From NCBI GenBank assembly GCA_964435775.1, contig CAYTAP010000042.1:1-28073 (forward strand): a DNA stretch of 28,073 bases. Direction: 5' to 3'. The stretch is from CAYTAP01 sp964435775 (lineage in GTDB: Bacteria; Planctomycetota; Phycisphaerae; Tepidisphaerales; Tepidisphaeraceae). Every line of letters begins with the position of its first letter. Position 1 is the stretch's first letter. The position numbers were made by a program, and so were the translations under genes. The notes under the pieces were generated by a model. The model was not told the origin of the DNA. It worked only from the letters and a program-made list of their open reading frames with translations, and did no database searches. Positions 16,006 through 24,629 of the stretch are shown one piece after another.

Positions 16006-17457
16006 TTATTCGCGATGAGGTGTCGGCTGGGGGATAGTCAGGGCCAGGCGAAAGCAATCGGGAGTGATTAGTTCGGCACACACGTCAATTCCAAGAGAGG
16101 CGCAATAGGTGCAGATGAGCGCCAATCCCAGCCCGGCATGGGTGTGGTCCGAGCGATCCGTCGCCAGCCGCCAAAACGGCTCGCCCAGGTGAGGCAGGTC
16201 GGCCGCGGTCAGCGAATCATTTGTGTTCCGCACGTCGAGGATCCAGGTGGCGTAACTTGATGGCTCCAGCCGGCATGTGATTTCTCCCCCGGTCGGGGCA
16301 TGATCGACGGCATTGGACAGCACATTTCTCAGGATGGCCGAAAGCATCACGGGATCGCAACGCACCGGGGCTGTTTCCGGCAGATGGATGTCGGTGCGCA
16401 ACCCGTGCTGAGCGGCCGGCCTGCGCAGGGGTTCCCAAGCTTCGGCGACCAGTTTCGCCAGATCGCGGGTTTGATGGATCGTCTGATCCCGTGCGGTCTG
16501 CGCCCGCGCCAGGGCCAGCAGCATGGTGACCAGCCGCTCCATCTGCAGGGCGATGTCGAGCGCATCTTGAAAGCAGGCGGCCGTGTGGGTTGTTTCCGGT
16601 CGAGATCGCAGGGCCACCTCGGCCAAGGCGCGCAGTTCCGCGATGGGCGTGCGCAGCTCATGGGCGGCGTTGGCGGTGAATTGGCGTTCGCGCTGAAATG
16701 CCGCGTCCAGGCGGTCCAGGAGATCATTAAGCTTCGCACAGATCGGCAGCATCTCGTCGGGCAGATCCCGCGTGGGAAAACGCAAATCCAGCGTGGTCGC
16801 GTCGATTTCATTCGCGCGGCGAGCCACTTTGTCCAGGGGAACAAGCCCGCGCCGCACGACGATCAGGACGAGGATGGGGACTACTGCGGACATGAGGATC
16901 GCCGCAATGGCTAGCGCCGTGATCAGGGAGGTCAAAGACTCATCCAACTCCTCCCGATCCCGCGCAAGGATCAGTTGCAGGGGAGCGGATGGGGCGGAGG
17001 GCGCCGAGGCCGCGATGCCTCCCGCCGGGGCATCCAGTTCCAACTGCGGAATCACCGCCACGGCAATGGCACGCCCGGCTCGGCCGCCGGGGAGCGGCAC
17101 GTTCCTGAAAGCAGGCGAGTGGGACAACACCGTCTGCCGGGAGAGGTCATGGGAGGCCAGCGAGGGGGATCGCGCCAAGACGTCGCCATCCGGCAACCAG
17201 AACTCGTAGAATTGGGAATGATGGGCGGCGCCGAACTCCGACATGACTTCGGCCGCGAAATCGAGGTCGATTTGCCCCTGCGGATTTCGCTTGATCAGCG
17301 AAGCCAGTGAACGGGCCTTGAGCGCCAAGGCATCATCAAATTGCTCCAGGAATTCTGAACGGACGTAGCCATACAACAGCAGGCCGGCCACCGTGGAAGT
17401 GGCCAGGATGCCCAGGAGCAACTGCCGGAACAATTGGTGGCGGATGGACCATCTCAC
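16006..17457 (-). CDS. Sensor histidine kinase of a two-component system
   Basis: A 483-residue membrane kinase. TM1 spans residues about 12-30, a periplasmic sensor region runs to about 172 with a Ser-Ala-Pro repeat (SAPSAPSAPL), and TM2 spans about 177-202. A HAMP linker follows, then the HisKA H-box AAHELRTPIAEL with phospho-acceptor H266, the N box NVLSNAVDHAP (about 378-387) and the G2 box HAGLGLAL (440-447). The G1 box reads DVRNTND (408-414) and lacks the usual glycines, a variation I recall in some kinases of this type. Its ATG overlaps the stop of the response regulator gene by ATGA, so both are made together. The linked PepSY and RND genes suggest that it senses an envelope or toxic-compound signal; the signal itself cannot be read from the sequence. 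Confidence 0.93.
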   Translation of the reverse strand: MRWSIRHQLFRQLLLGILATSTVAGLLLYGYVRSEFLEQFDDALALKARSLASLIKRNPQGQIDLDFAAEVMSEFGAAHHSQFYEFWLPDGDVLARSPSLASHDLSRQTVLSHSPAFRNVPLPGGRAGRAIAVAVIPQLELDAPAGGIAASAPSAPSAPLQLILARDREELDESLTSLITALAIAAILMSAVVPILVLIVVRRGLVPLDKVARRANEIDATTLDLRFPTRDLPDEMLPICAKLNDLLDRLDAAFQRERQFTANAAHELRTPIAELRALAEVALRSRPETTHTAACFQDALDIALQMERLVTMLLALARAQTARDQTIHQTRDLAKLVAEAWEPLRRPAAQHGLRTDIHLPETAPVRCDPVMLSAILRNVLSNAVDHAPTGGEITCRLEPSSYATWILDVRNTNDSLTAADLPHLGEPFWRLATDRSDHTHAGLGLALICTYCASLGIDVCAELITPDCFRLALTIPQPTPHRE

Positions 17458-18128
17458 GCGAGCGGCTCCAGAATATACCCCATGCCGCGCCGGGTCTGGA
17501 TGAGAGAGGGCTTGCCGGCATGTTCCAGCTTGCGGCGCAGGGTATAGACGGCGGCATCGACGACGTTGCTCATGGGTTCCACCTGTTCATCGTAAATGTG
17601 GGCCTCGATGTCGGTGCGGGAGACAACCTGCCCTTGTCGCATCGCCAAATATTCGAGCAGAGCGTATTCGCGTGCGGCAAGGTTCACCGTCGCGCCGCGA
17701 CAGACGACGGTTCGCCGCACGGTATCGATCTCCAGGGGTCCGATGACAATCTTGGGGTTCTTTGCGACATGGCGGCGGCGCGCCAGCGCCTGCACCCGCG
17801 CCAAAAGCTCATCAAAGGCAAACGGTTTGACGAGGTAGTCATCGGCTCCACTTTGAAGCCCCTTCACCCGATCCTCCACTGTGTCTCTCGCGGTCAGGAT
17901 CAGGACATGAGCCTGCCCGCCGCGACTCCGCAGGCGTTGGAGAAGGCTCAGGCCATCCATCCCGGGCAGCATCAGGTCGAGCACGATCACGTCATAGTCA
18001 TGGGACTCAGCGCACCAAAGCCCCTGCTTTCCGTCGCCGGTCGCGTCCACGGCATATCCGGCGGCGCGAAGCCCCGCTCCAACGGAACGTTGCAGGCGTT
18101 CGGAGTCCTCGATCAGTAGCACCCGCAT
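17454..18128 (-). CDS. OmpR/PhoB-family response regulator
   Basis: A 224-residue DNA-binding response regulator. The receiver domain (MRVLLIEDSE to about residue 115) has the acidic pair ED, the phospho-acceptor D51 in VLDLMLPGMDG, the conserved Thr in LILTARD and K101 in VKPF. The C-terminal winged helix (about 128-222) includes LAAREYALLEYLAMRQGQVVSR, the recognition-helix region SNVVDAAVYTLRRKL and the wing RRGMGYIL. The ATG at 18128 is preferred over a TTG two codons earlier because AAGAG stands seven bases before it. It is the partner of the downstream histidine kinase. Family members bind tandem direct repeats with an 11-bp period; such repeats occur ahead of the PepSY gene and the efflux operon, its likely targets. 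Confidence 0.95.
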   Translation of the reverse strand: MRVLLIEDSERLQRSVGAGLRAAGYAVDATGDGKQGLWCAESHDYDVIVLDLMLPGMDGLSLLQRLRSRGGQAHVLILTARDTVEDRVKGLQSGADDYLVKPFAFDELLARVQALARRRHVAKNPKIVIGPLEIDTVRRTVVCRGATVNLAAREYALLEYLAMRQGQVVSRTDIEAHIYDEQVEPMSNVVDAAVYTLRRKLEHAGKPSLIQTRRGMGYILEPLA

Positions 18129-18228
18129 GGCCAAGCTCTTTTACTTCCAATGCGCCAAGGCTTTCCACAGCGCGCGAAACACGAATGAACCGCGGGGCGT
18201 GACTTCCATCGCCCGGCACTTGAGAAAA

Positions 18229-18269
18229 CCCCCTCCCCTGCCCTCCCCCGGCGTACCAGGGGAGGGGGG
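18229..18269 (-). terminator. Rho-independent-like terminator after the PepSY gene
   Basis: CCCCCTCCCCTG (18229-18240) and CAGGGGAGGGGG (18257-18268) form a perfect 12-bp stem with a 16-base loop. On the minus strand it is followed by TTTTCTC. It lies 40 bp after the PepSY stop and about 100 bp before the response regulator start, so it likely insulates the two transcripts. The sequence also resembles a dispersed repeat seen in related genomes. Confidence 0.7.
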
Positions 18270-18308
18270 AAAGAGTAACGCGGGGCGTGGATTTCATGCC
18301 GGATGTTT

Positions 18309-18800
18309 CTAATCCTTGTCCTCGGCCTCCACTTTGTCCTGTTGAATCTTACCCTTGGCCGAAACGTGAAGCTCGTGTTTCTCCTTGCCCACCGTCACGT
18401 CCACCTCATAAAACGACTTCTCTCCGGCCATGACCAGGTTGGCCTCGCCGATTTGACCATCGGTATATTTGGCTTTGATGGCGTCGCTCACCGCCTTAGG
18501 CAAGGCGGCGGTATCCAGTTCCTGCTCTTGCTCCAGAACCTGGCCGTTCTCGCTCACCTCGATGGAACGGGATTGGCCATCGACCTTGTATTTCGCCTCG
18601 TAAACCGTGGCCTTGTGTTCGATCTCGCGGGTGAACTTCTCCACCTTGTTGTCGCCGACAATCTTTTTGACGGCGGCCTGCACGGCGGCCGGCGCTTTGT
18701 TGAAATCCATGGCCTCTTCTGCCGCGAAGCCAACGCGGAGCACGCCGCCCAGAGCCAGAGCCAGAGCCGCCGTACCGATTAAAGTCTTATGCTTGAACAT
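18309..18800 (-). CDS. PepSY-like periplasmic protein
   Basis: A 163-residue secreted protein. A signal peptide (MFKHKTLIGTAALALALGGV, cleavage near GFAAEE) is followed by two PepSY-like repeats of about 60 residues each. The first is VQAAVKKIVGDNKVEKFTRE with YEAKYKVDGQSRSIEVSENGQVL; the second is VSDAIKAKYTDGQIGEANLV with FYEVDVTVGKEKHELHVSAKGKI. Each ends in the typical 'xxVxxxGxV' strand pair. The C-terminus is acidic. AGGAG seven bases before the ATG supports the start. Family knowledge: PepSY proteins are often encoded beside two-component and efflux genes and may bind peptides or inhibit or sense envelope events. It is transcribed from its own operator-containing promoter downstream of the RND gene. 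Confidence 0.88.
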   Translation of the reverse strand: MFKHKTLIGTAALALALGGVLRVGFAAEEAMDFNKAPAAVQAAVKKIVGDNKVEKFTREIEHKATVYEAKYKVDGQSRSIEVSENGQVLEQEQELDTAALPKAVSDAIKAKYTDGQIGEANLVMAGEKSFYEVDVTVGKEKHELHVSAKGKIQQDKVEAEDKD

Positions 18801-18968
18801 GATCGATCTCCTGTGTCAAAAGACCACGCCGCGCCCGCTGCCTGCGGGCATGGCCCCCCGCCGATCATCCGTTTGACCGGCCGGGGCGTTCCGTGTGGAA
18901 CGTACGGGATCAAGATATGCGCCGGCAGATGATGGGAGCATGATGTTGGAAATTTACAAAGGGCTTAT
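18801..18968. other. Leader of the PepSY gene with two small hairpins
   Basis: Besides the operator at 18929-18945 this space holds CGTTCCGTGTGGAACG (18887-18902; 6-bp stem) and GCCCGC/GCGGGC (18833-18838 and 18844-18849). If transcription starts near 18905 both lie in a leader of about 105 bases. On the minus strand TCTTTTG follows the second hairpin by about nine bases, so partial termination of RND read-through or attenuation is conceivable. Confidence 0.4.
18912..18945 (-). promoter_or_regulatory. CATCAT-N5-CATCAT operator and -10 box of the PepSY gene
   Basis: Plus-strand ATGATGGGAGCATGATG (18929-18945) reads on the minus strand as two CATCAT units 11 bp apart. TATCTT (18912-18917) follows after 11 bp as a -10 box, with no separate -35 box. 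This is the layout of promoters activated by OmpR/PhoB-type regulators. The same unit pair precedes the efflux operon at 24575. Confidence 0.6.
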
Positions 18969-21900
18969 TCACTTGCGATGCCCCAGCAGATGGAGGATTG
19001 CCGGCAGAGCGATCAGGACCAGCGGCAGTTGCGCCGCCAGCCCGGCGATGATGGCGATGGCCAGCGGCTGCTGCATTGCCGAGCCTTGTCCCAAGCCCAG
19101 CGCCAGCGGCAACAGGGCGAGGATGGCGGCGATGGTCGTCATTGTGATAGCACGCATGCGGTTGACGCCGGCCGAAACAAGCCGCTCCAGGGCCGGCTGG
19201 TCTTCGGACAATTCCATATATTCCGAGTAGTAGAAGATGGCCACCTCCGTCGCGATTCCCACGATCATTGTCATACCCATGATCGAAGTGATGTTCAGTT
19301 CGGTATTGGTGAGCCACAAGCCCGTGAAAACCGCCGCCAGCACCAGCATCGTGGTCGCAAGCATGGCGATGGTCACGCGCGGGGACTCATAGAGGAACAG
19401 CAGCAGCAGGAACACCAGCGCGATGGCGGCGATGATGACCAACAGCAAACCTTGGAAGGCGATGCGCTGCTGCTCGTACAGTCCGCCCAGACGACAGGTG
19501 ACGCCGGCTGGCAACATTCCCGGGCGATCCAGGATCTTTTGCACATCCTGCACGGTGGAACCCATATCCCGGCCGCTGATCCGCGCTGTGACGGCCACCA
19601 TGCGTTTCAGGTCATCGCGTGTGATTTCCGGCTGCCCTGTAACCGTCTGCAGGCTCGCCACGCGCTTAAGCGGAAACAGATGCCCGTCGGGCGCGCGCAA
19701 TTGCAGTTGGTTCAAGTCCGCCAGGGTGGATCGCAAGTCCTTGACAACCCAGACGCGCACCCCCACCAGCTTGGGTCCTTGCGGAACCTGGGTTGTGACG
19801 TTTCCGCTCAACAGGTCATTTAAAAGCCGGGTAATGGCGTCCGGATCCATTCCCTCCAGAGCCGCTTTCACCCGGTCGACCTTGACATCCACCGCATCAC
19901 CGGCCAGCACGATGCCATTTTTGACCTCTTCCACCCCTTTGACCTGCCCGATTGCTTTTGCCACTGCTCGCGCGGTCATATCCAGGACTTTGGGATCATT
20001 GGAGAATAAAATGATCTCGATGGGCTGCGGAACGGATGTGAGGTCGCCAATCAGGTCTTCCATGAGCTGGGCGGTTTCGATCTTCAAGCCGGGCACGGAG
20101 TGTTCCACGCGCTGACGCACCCCATCCATAACCTCTTCGATAGGTCGACGGGGCAAGGGCTTGAGACGCACGAAGAAATCGCCGGAGTTCGCCTCGGTCA
20201 GGCCGCCTCCCAACTGCAACCCGGTGCGTCGCGAATACGTCTGCACCTCCGGCGTGTCATGCAGGATGGCTTCCACCTGCCGCAGCAAGCGATCCGTCTC
20301 GGCCAGCGACGTGCCGGGCGGGGCGTTGTAATCGAGAATGAACCCGCCTTCATCCATCGCGGGCATAAACCCGGAAGACAGGTTTCGATAAGATAAGTAG
20401 CCCAGGCCGACGATGGGTATCACCACCAGCATGATCATCCAAGGACGGACCAGCAGACGACGCATCAACCATGTGTAGCCGCGATGGACCCAGTGGGTGA
20501 TTCGGCCGCCTTCCTCTTGCTCGGCATCTTTTGGGCCAAGCCAATGCGCCGCCACGACGGGGATGACCAGCCATGCGACGAGGAAAGAGATGACGAGGCT
20601 GGCGGCCATCGTCAGCGACAGCGCCTTGAAGAACGCACCGGTCACGTTGGAGAGAAATGCCAGCGGCGCGAAGATGATGATCGTGGAGGCCGACGACCCC
20701 ACCAAAGGGCGGGTGAACTCGGCGGTGGCGAGCGTCACGCGGTCGCTCTCATTGCCGCTCCCGCTGCGCAAGCGGCGCGTGATGTGTTCCACGATGACGA
20801 TCGCATCATCGATGATCAGCCCGACAGCGGCGGCCATGCCCCCCAGCGTCATGATGTTGAAGCTCATGTGCAGCACGTGCAACAGCAGCACCGTCGTGGC
20901 CAGCACCGCCGGCACCGCCAGCGTGGCGATGAGCGTCACTTTCCAGTTGCGCAGGAACACCAGCAGCACGATTGCGGCCAGCCCCATGCCGATCAACACC
21001 GCATCCCTGACGCTGTGGGCCGAGGCCAGGATCAAATCACTCTGGTCATACCAGTTGGCCAGGCGGATGCCGGCCGGGAGACGTTGACCCGCGGCATCCA
21101 GCTTGGCCTTCACTTCCTGGGCAATCCGCACCGTATTGCCGCCGGGCTGCTGAAACACCTGAAACAGCACGGCATCGTGCCCGTCGGCGGTGACGCGGGT
21201 AAAATTGGGCGCCGTGTCCTTCCGGACAGTGGCCACATTTGTGAGGCGGACCACACCGTTGCTCCCTGAACGCAGAATAGTCTGGTTGATCTGTTCCAGG
21301 CTGGCGAACTGTGTGTCGCTGATAACCAGGTACAGCTTGTCATTGTCTTCCACATGCCCCACGGCCGTCAGGATATTGGCCGCGGAGAGGTGATCCGCCA
21401 CCTCACTCAAAGTCATGCCCAGCGCCTGGAGCTTGGTGGTGTTGACCTCAACCCGGTATTCCTCGATGGCCCCGCCCTGAACATCCACCTTGGCCACGCC
21501 GCTGACCGTCGAGAGCAGAGGGCGCAGGTCATAGGTTGCCAGGTCGCGCAATTCCACCAGCGAGTGAGTGTCGGAGGTGAGGCTGTAGGCGAGGACGGGA
21601 AAGACCGTCGGGTCCATGCGCCGGGCCTCAAAAGTCGTTCCCGCCGGCAGCGTCGGCGCGAGTTGGGCGATCTGCGATTCGCTCTGGAGCAGGGCGGCCA
21701 CCATGTCCTGGCCCCAGTCGAAGTTCACAGAGATATCCGCGCTGCCCCGGCTGGAGGTGGAGCGCACGCTCCGGACGCCGGGAATGGCCCGCAACGCCTG
21801 TTCGACCGGATATGTCACCTCCAGCGCCATGCGCTCGGCCGGGCGGTCCCCGGCATCCACACTGACCTGCACGCGCGGGAAGCTCACTTGGGGAAACAGG

Positions 21901-22004
21901 GCAACCGGCAGGCTCCAGCCGCTGAATAATCCACCGATCACCAGGACGGCCATCAGGAACACGATGGAGCGGCCGTGGCTGCGCGCCCAGGAAAGAAACC
22001 TCAT
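18969..22004 (-). CDS. RND-family efflux permease
   Basis: A 1011-residue inner-membrane proton-driven exporter with the two-fold RND layout: TM1 (about 12-32), a large periplasmic loop, TM2-TM6 (about 337-480), a linker, TM7 near 525-545, a second loop, and TM8-TM12 from about 860. The TM4 motif GLIIDDAIVIVEHI contains the two proton-relay aspartates D399 and D400, which are closer to AcrB/MdtB-type than to CzcA-type TM4. Early periplasmic motifs (GDRPAERMALEVTYPVEQALRAI, GVRSVRS) are also RND hallmarks. Its ATG overlaps the adaptor stop by ATGA. It should assemble with the adaptor and outer-membrane factor encoded just upstream. Drug, solvent or metal export is possible; the substrate cannot be decided by eye. 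Confidence 0.95.
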   Translation of the reverse strand: MRFLSWARSHGRSIVFLMAVLVIGGLFSGWSLPVALFPQVSFPRVQVSVDAGDRPAERMALEVTYPVEQALRAIPGVRSVRSTSSRGSADISVNFDWGQDMVAALLQSESQIAQLAPTLPAGTTFEARRMDPTVFPVLAYSLTSDTHSLVELRDLATYDLRPLLSTVSGVAKVDVQGGAIEEYRVEVNTTKLQALGMTLSEVADHLSAANILTAVGHVEDNDKLYLVISDTQFASLEQINQTILRSGSNGVVRLTNVATVRKDTAPNFTRVTADGHDAVLFQVFQQPGGNTVRIAQEVKAKLDAAGQRLPAGIRLANWYDQSDLILASAHSVRDAVLIGMGLAAIVLLVFLRNWKVTLIATLAVPAVLATTVLLLHVLHMSFNIMTLGGMAAAVGLIIDDAIVIVEHITRRLRSGSGNESDRVTLATAEFTRPLVGSSASTIIIFAPLAFLSNVTGAFFKALSLTMAASLVISFLVAWLVIPVVAAHWLGPKDAEQEEGGRITHWVHRGYTWLMRRLLVRPWMIMLVVIPIVGLGYLSYRNLSSGFMPAMDEGGFILDYNAPPGTSLAETDRLLRQVEAILHDTPEVQTYSRRTGLQLGGGLTEANSGDFFVRLKPLPRRPIEEVMDGVRQRVEHSVPGLKIETAQLMEDLIGDLTSVPQPIEIILFSNDPKVLDMTARAVAKAIGQVKGVEEVKNGIVLAGDAVDVKVDRVKAALEGMDPDAITRLLNDLLSGNVTTQVPQGPKLVGVRVWVVKDLRSTLADLNQLQLRAPDGHLFPLKRVASLQTVTGQPEITRDDLKRMVAVTARISGRDMGSTVQDVQKILDRPGMLPAGVTCRLGGLYEQQRIAFQGLLLVIIAAIALVFLLLLFLYESPRVTIAMLATTMLVLAAVFTGLWLTNTELNITSIMGMTMIVGIATEVAIFYYSEYMELSEDQPALERLVSAGVNRMRAITMTTIAAILALLPLALGLGQGSAMQQPLAIAIIAGLAAQLPLVLIALPAILHLLGHRK

Positions 22005-23110
22005 CGTGCCGCCTCCTCGGTCACGGCCATGCCGTTCTCCAACTCATAGTTCCCCGCGATCACGGCGCGCTGATTCTCTTTCACATGCTCCCCGCTGACG
22101 GCCACGGCTTTGTCATTTTGCAGCCCAAGCGTTACGGCGTGCTTGAGGGCATGGTCCTGGTCAACGGTGAAGAGCGTGTAGCCGCCGTCGTCGTTCGGAA
22201 GGACCGCCTGGCGCGGCACGATCAGCGCCTCCTGCGCGGCGATGATCAGTTGGCCGCGCACGTACTGATCCAGCAGTAGTCCCGTATGAGCCGGAAGAGA
22301 AACAAACGCATCCACCAGCCGAGTCTCGGCATTGACGCGCTGCGTGACCATCCGCAATTTCCCCGTGATGGGTGCGGATGACCCTTTCTCGGCGACAAAC
22401 AGGGAGACCGGCTGGCCCATCTTCAACCGGCCGGCCTCCTCCGGCTCAATCCCGAGCTTCACTTCGATTTGCTTATCGGCGGCTAGTTCCACCAGCGCGC
22501 CGCCCGCCGGCACGATCTGCCCCTCCTGGACATCCATCTTGCTGATGATGCCGGCCGACTCGGCCGACAGCCGTCGCGGCGAGCCGATCCCCCGCTTCGT
22601 CAGGCTTTTGAGCTTGAGCTGCGCCGACGCCGCCTCCTGCTGCGCCTGGAGCAGTTCCTGGTTGGTGGCCAGATGCTGATCGAATCGCTGGCGGGCTTGT
22701 TGAAGCTGTTTGACGGCGGCATCAACCGCATTGCCGGCTTCCTCCCACTGCAATTGCGTATCAGGGCTGGCCTCCACCTCCACCAGCGCTGTGCCGGCCG
22801 AGACCGGCTGCCCGGATGCCGCCAGCACGTGCGCCACCCGGCACTCGAACGGCACGGAGATCACCCGCACCGCGCCCGGCTGGGCGATCACGGTTCCATA
22901 CGCCGTCAGCGTCTGGTGAATGGTTCCTCGGGTGATCGGTGCGGTACGAACGGATGCCACGTGTCCGTCTGCGACGGAGGGCTGGCTGGTCGCTTCTTCA
23001 GTAGCAGCGGCTTCGGATACCGGCTGACCCCGTTGCCACACGAGATATCCGGCGCCCAGCGCAAGCACTATCGCAATCCCCAACACACTCCAGCGAATCC
23101 AGCGTTTCAT
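22001..23110 (-). CDS. Efflux periplasmic adaptor (membrane fusion protein)
   Basis: A 369-residue HlyD/AcrA-type adaptor. The N-terminal anchor helix (IRWSVLGIAIVLALGAGYLVW, residues about 5-25) holds it in the inner membrane. Then come a first half-lipoyl motif (VISVPFECRVAHVLAASGQPVSAGTALVEVE), a helical hairpin rich in Gln, Ala and Leu (about 125-175, coiled coil that docks to the outer-membrane factor), the second half-lipoyl motif (SAGIISKMDVQEGQIVPAGGALVEL) and the beta-barrel and membrane-proximal domains. Both ends overlap neighbours by ATGA, which favours equal synthesis with the outer-membrane factor and permease. No His/Met-rich metal-binding extension is visible, so a copper/silver role is not indicated. 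Confidence 0.93.
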   Translation of the reverse strand: MKRWIRWSVLGIAIVLALGAGYLVWQRGQPVSEAAATEEATSQPSVADGHVASVRTAPITRGTIHQTLTAYGTVIAQPGAVRVISVPFECRVAHVLAASGQPVSAGTALVEVEASPDTQLQWEEAGNAVDAAVKQLQQARQRFDQHLATNQELLQAQQEAASAQLKLKSLTKRGIGSPRRLSAESAGIISKMDVQEGQIVPAGGALVELAADKQIEVKLGIEPEEAGRLKMGQPVSLFVAEKGSSAPITGKLRMVTQRVNAETRLVDAFVSLPAHTGLLLDQYVRGQLIIAAQEALIVPRQAVLPNDDGGYTLFTVDQDHALKHAVTLGLQNDKAVAVSGEHVKENQRAVIAGNYELENGMAVTEEAAR

Positions 23111-24519
23111 GGTAAAGACTCCGTGGTGGCCGGCCGGCTCGCGGGCGCCGTCGGCGCGGCCTCCTCCGGCAAATACCGTCCCGTAGCGATCTCCAAGGCG
23201 ATCCGGTTCTCGGCCAACTGCTGCTTCTGTTTCAACAGATCCAGCCGCTTTTGAGCTAACGTGCCCTGAGCCGTGTAGTAGCTGAGCACATCGCCATTGC
23301 CATGCGACATCGCTTGGCGATAGGTGCTTACGAGCCGTTCCAGGCTGGGGATGGCCTCTTGGGCAGCGGCAATTTGACTGGAAAGTGAGCGCAGGTCGGC
23401 AAGGCTCATCGCAATCTGGGAACGCGCCTCGAACACGCGATTCACGTACTCATCATACAACTGCCGGCGAGTGGCGCGTTCGGTAGCGATTCCGCCCTGG
23501 TTGCGATCAAAAATCGGCAAATCGATGGTGACGCCGAACCCCGTCGTGTGAACATTGCTCGTATCGCTGGCGCGGCTGAAACCGATGTTGATGTTCGGAA
23601 ATTGCGACAATACGGCGGCGCGGAGCGTTTCTTCCTGACTTTCATAACCCCGTTTCAGCGCCAACAGGTCCAACCGCCGGTTTTCCAAGCCGTTCTCAAG
23701 CTGACGCTCCGTGGGCAGGTGGACCGCTGAGGGCAGGGTCATGTCCGGATCGGGCCTGATGCGCATCTCCGGGGGAACCCCCAGCGCCTGATTCAGCATC
23801 AACTGCTGATGACGCAAGTCGCGCTGCAAAACCAGCACCGTCGCGTGGGCATCCTGACTGGCGGCTTCGGCAGCCGCTAAATCCACCACCGTTTTCTGAT
23901 GCTCGGTCACCGCCCGCTGTAGAACCGCGCGATTCTCGGCCAAATGACGATCCACCAGCTCGGCTTGCGCCACCTGGGCCTGAAGCGCCACCACATCATA
24001 CAACGCACTTTTCGCCGCCTGCGCCACCTGCCATTCCAGCCATGCCACATCCAAATCGACCGACGCCGCCTCCGACGCCGCCGCCGACTTTCGCGCATCC
24101 CGGCGGATCAAAGCCGTCAGATCCCAACTCAGCCCCACGCCATAGCCATTGACAGTTCCCTGCGTGTTCCCGCCCATGGGAACATCGAGATTGGCCGTCA
24201 ATTGCGGGTTGGGTAGAATGCCGGCTGCCAGCAGTTGTGCCGATGCCAGATTGCGGCGATCGCGCTGGGCGCGCAGAGAAGGATTGACCAGAACCGCCAG
24301 TATTGCCGCCTCATCCGGCGACAGTCCATTCCGGGCATCCAACTCCACGGGCCGCAAAAGCGGATGCCGGATGTCACGCGCCTGTTCACGCAGCACGTCC
24401 CGTGCCGGAACGGCCAGATCCCCATCAACCCGTTGAGAATCAATTGGTTTCGGCCGGTAAGACTGGCATCCGGCGCTCCACAGCGTCGAAAGCAGCAACA
24501 GATATCGCCATGATCTCAT
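23107..24519 (-). CDS. TolC-family outer-membrane efflux lipoprotein
   Basis: A 470-residue outer-membrane factor. The signal peptide ends in the lipobox LWSAGC, so C18 is probably lipidated. The body has the duplicated helical repeats of the family: NPSLRAQRDRRNLASAQLLAAGILPNPQL begins the first, and RRLDLLALKRGYESQEETLRAAVLSQFPNINIGF the second, followed by LPIFDRNQGGIATERATR, a family hallmark. The C-terminus has a Pro/Ala/Thr-rich tail. It is the first gene of the efflux operon, led by AAGG eight bases before the ATG, and the operator at 24575-24591 lies about 55 bp upstream. Three of its subunits would form the exit duct across the outer membrane for the RND complex. Confidence 0.93.
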   Translation of the reverse strand: MRSWRYLLLLSTLWSAGCQSYRPKPIDSQRVDGDLAVPARDVLREQARDIRHPLLRPVELDARNGLSPDEAAILAVLVNPSLRAQRDRRNLASAQLLAAGILPNPQLTANLDVPMGGNTQGTVNGYGVGLSWDLTALIRRDARKSAAASEAASVDLDVAWLEWQVAQAAKSALYDVVALQAQVAQAELVDRHLAENRAVLQRAVTEHQKTVVDLAAAEAASQDAHATVLVLQRDLRHQQLMLNQALGVPPEMRIRPDPDMTLPSAVHLPTERQLENGLENRRLDLLALKRGYESQEETLRAAVLSQFPNINIGFSRASDTSNVHTTGFGVTIDLPIFDRNQGGIATERATRRQLYDEYVNRVFEARSQIAMSLADLRSLSSQIAAAQEAIPSLERLVSTYRQAMSHGNGDVLSYYTAQGTLAQKRLDLLKQKQQLAENRIALEIATGRYLPEEAAPTAPASRPATTESLP

Positions 24520-24558
24520 CAGGTTTCCCTTACACCAGATAATCCGCTTAAGTCCAGG

Positions 24559-24591
24559 AGTCTATCCACGCAAGATGATGAAAAGATGATG
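24559..24591 (-). promoter_or_regulatory. CATCAT-N5-CATCAT operator and -10 box of the efflux operon
   Basis: Plus-strand AAGATGATG occurs at 24572-24580 and 24583-24591, giving two 9-bp direct repeats with an 11-bp period. Read on the minus strand, CATCATCTT is followed after the second CATCAT by 10 bp and then TAGACT (24559-24564), a fair -10 box. No independent -35 box is present. Same design as the PepSY operator at 18929. Confidence 0.65.
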
Positions 24592-24629
24592 GGTCGCCGT
24601 TACTTTTGCATTCAATCGACGTAAACAGA

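Noticed and set aside
15989..16016. Terminator at the end of the histidine kinase gene
   Set aside because: The 7-bp inverted pair spans the stop codon and has no T-run on the minus strand.
18969..24519. Assignment of the efflux system to copper/silver (Cus) or cobalt/zinc/cadmium (Czc) export
   Set aside because: The permease TM4 has the adjacent Asp pair IIDDAIVIVEH, and the adaptor lacks His/Met-rich metal-binding extensions, so a metal substrate is not supported by the sequence.
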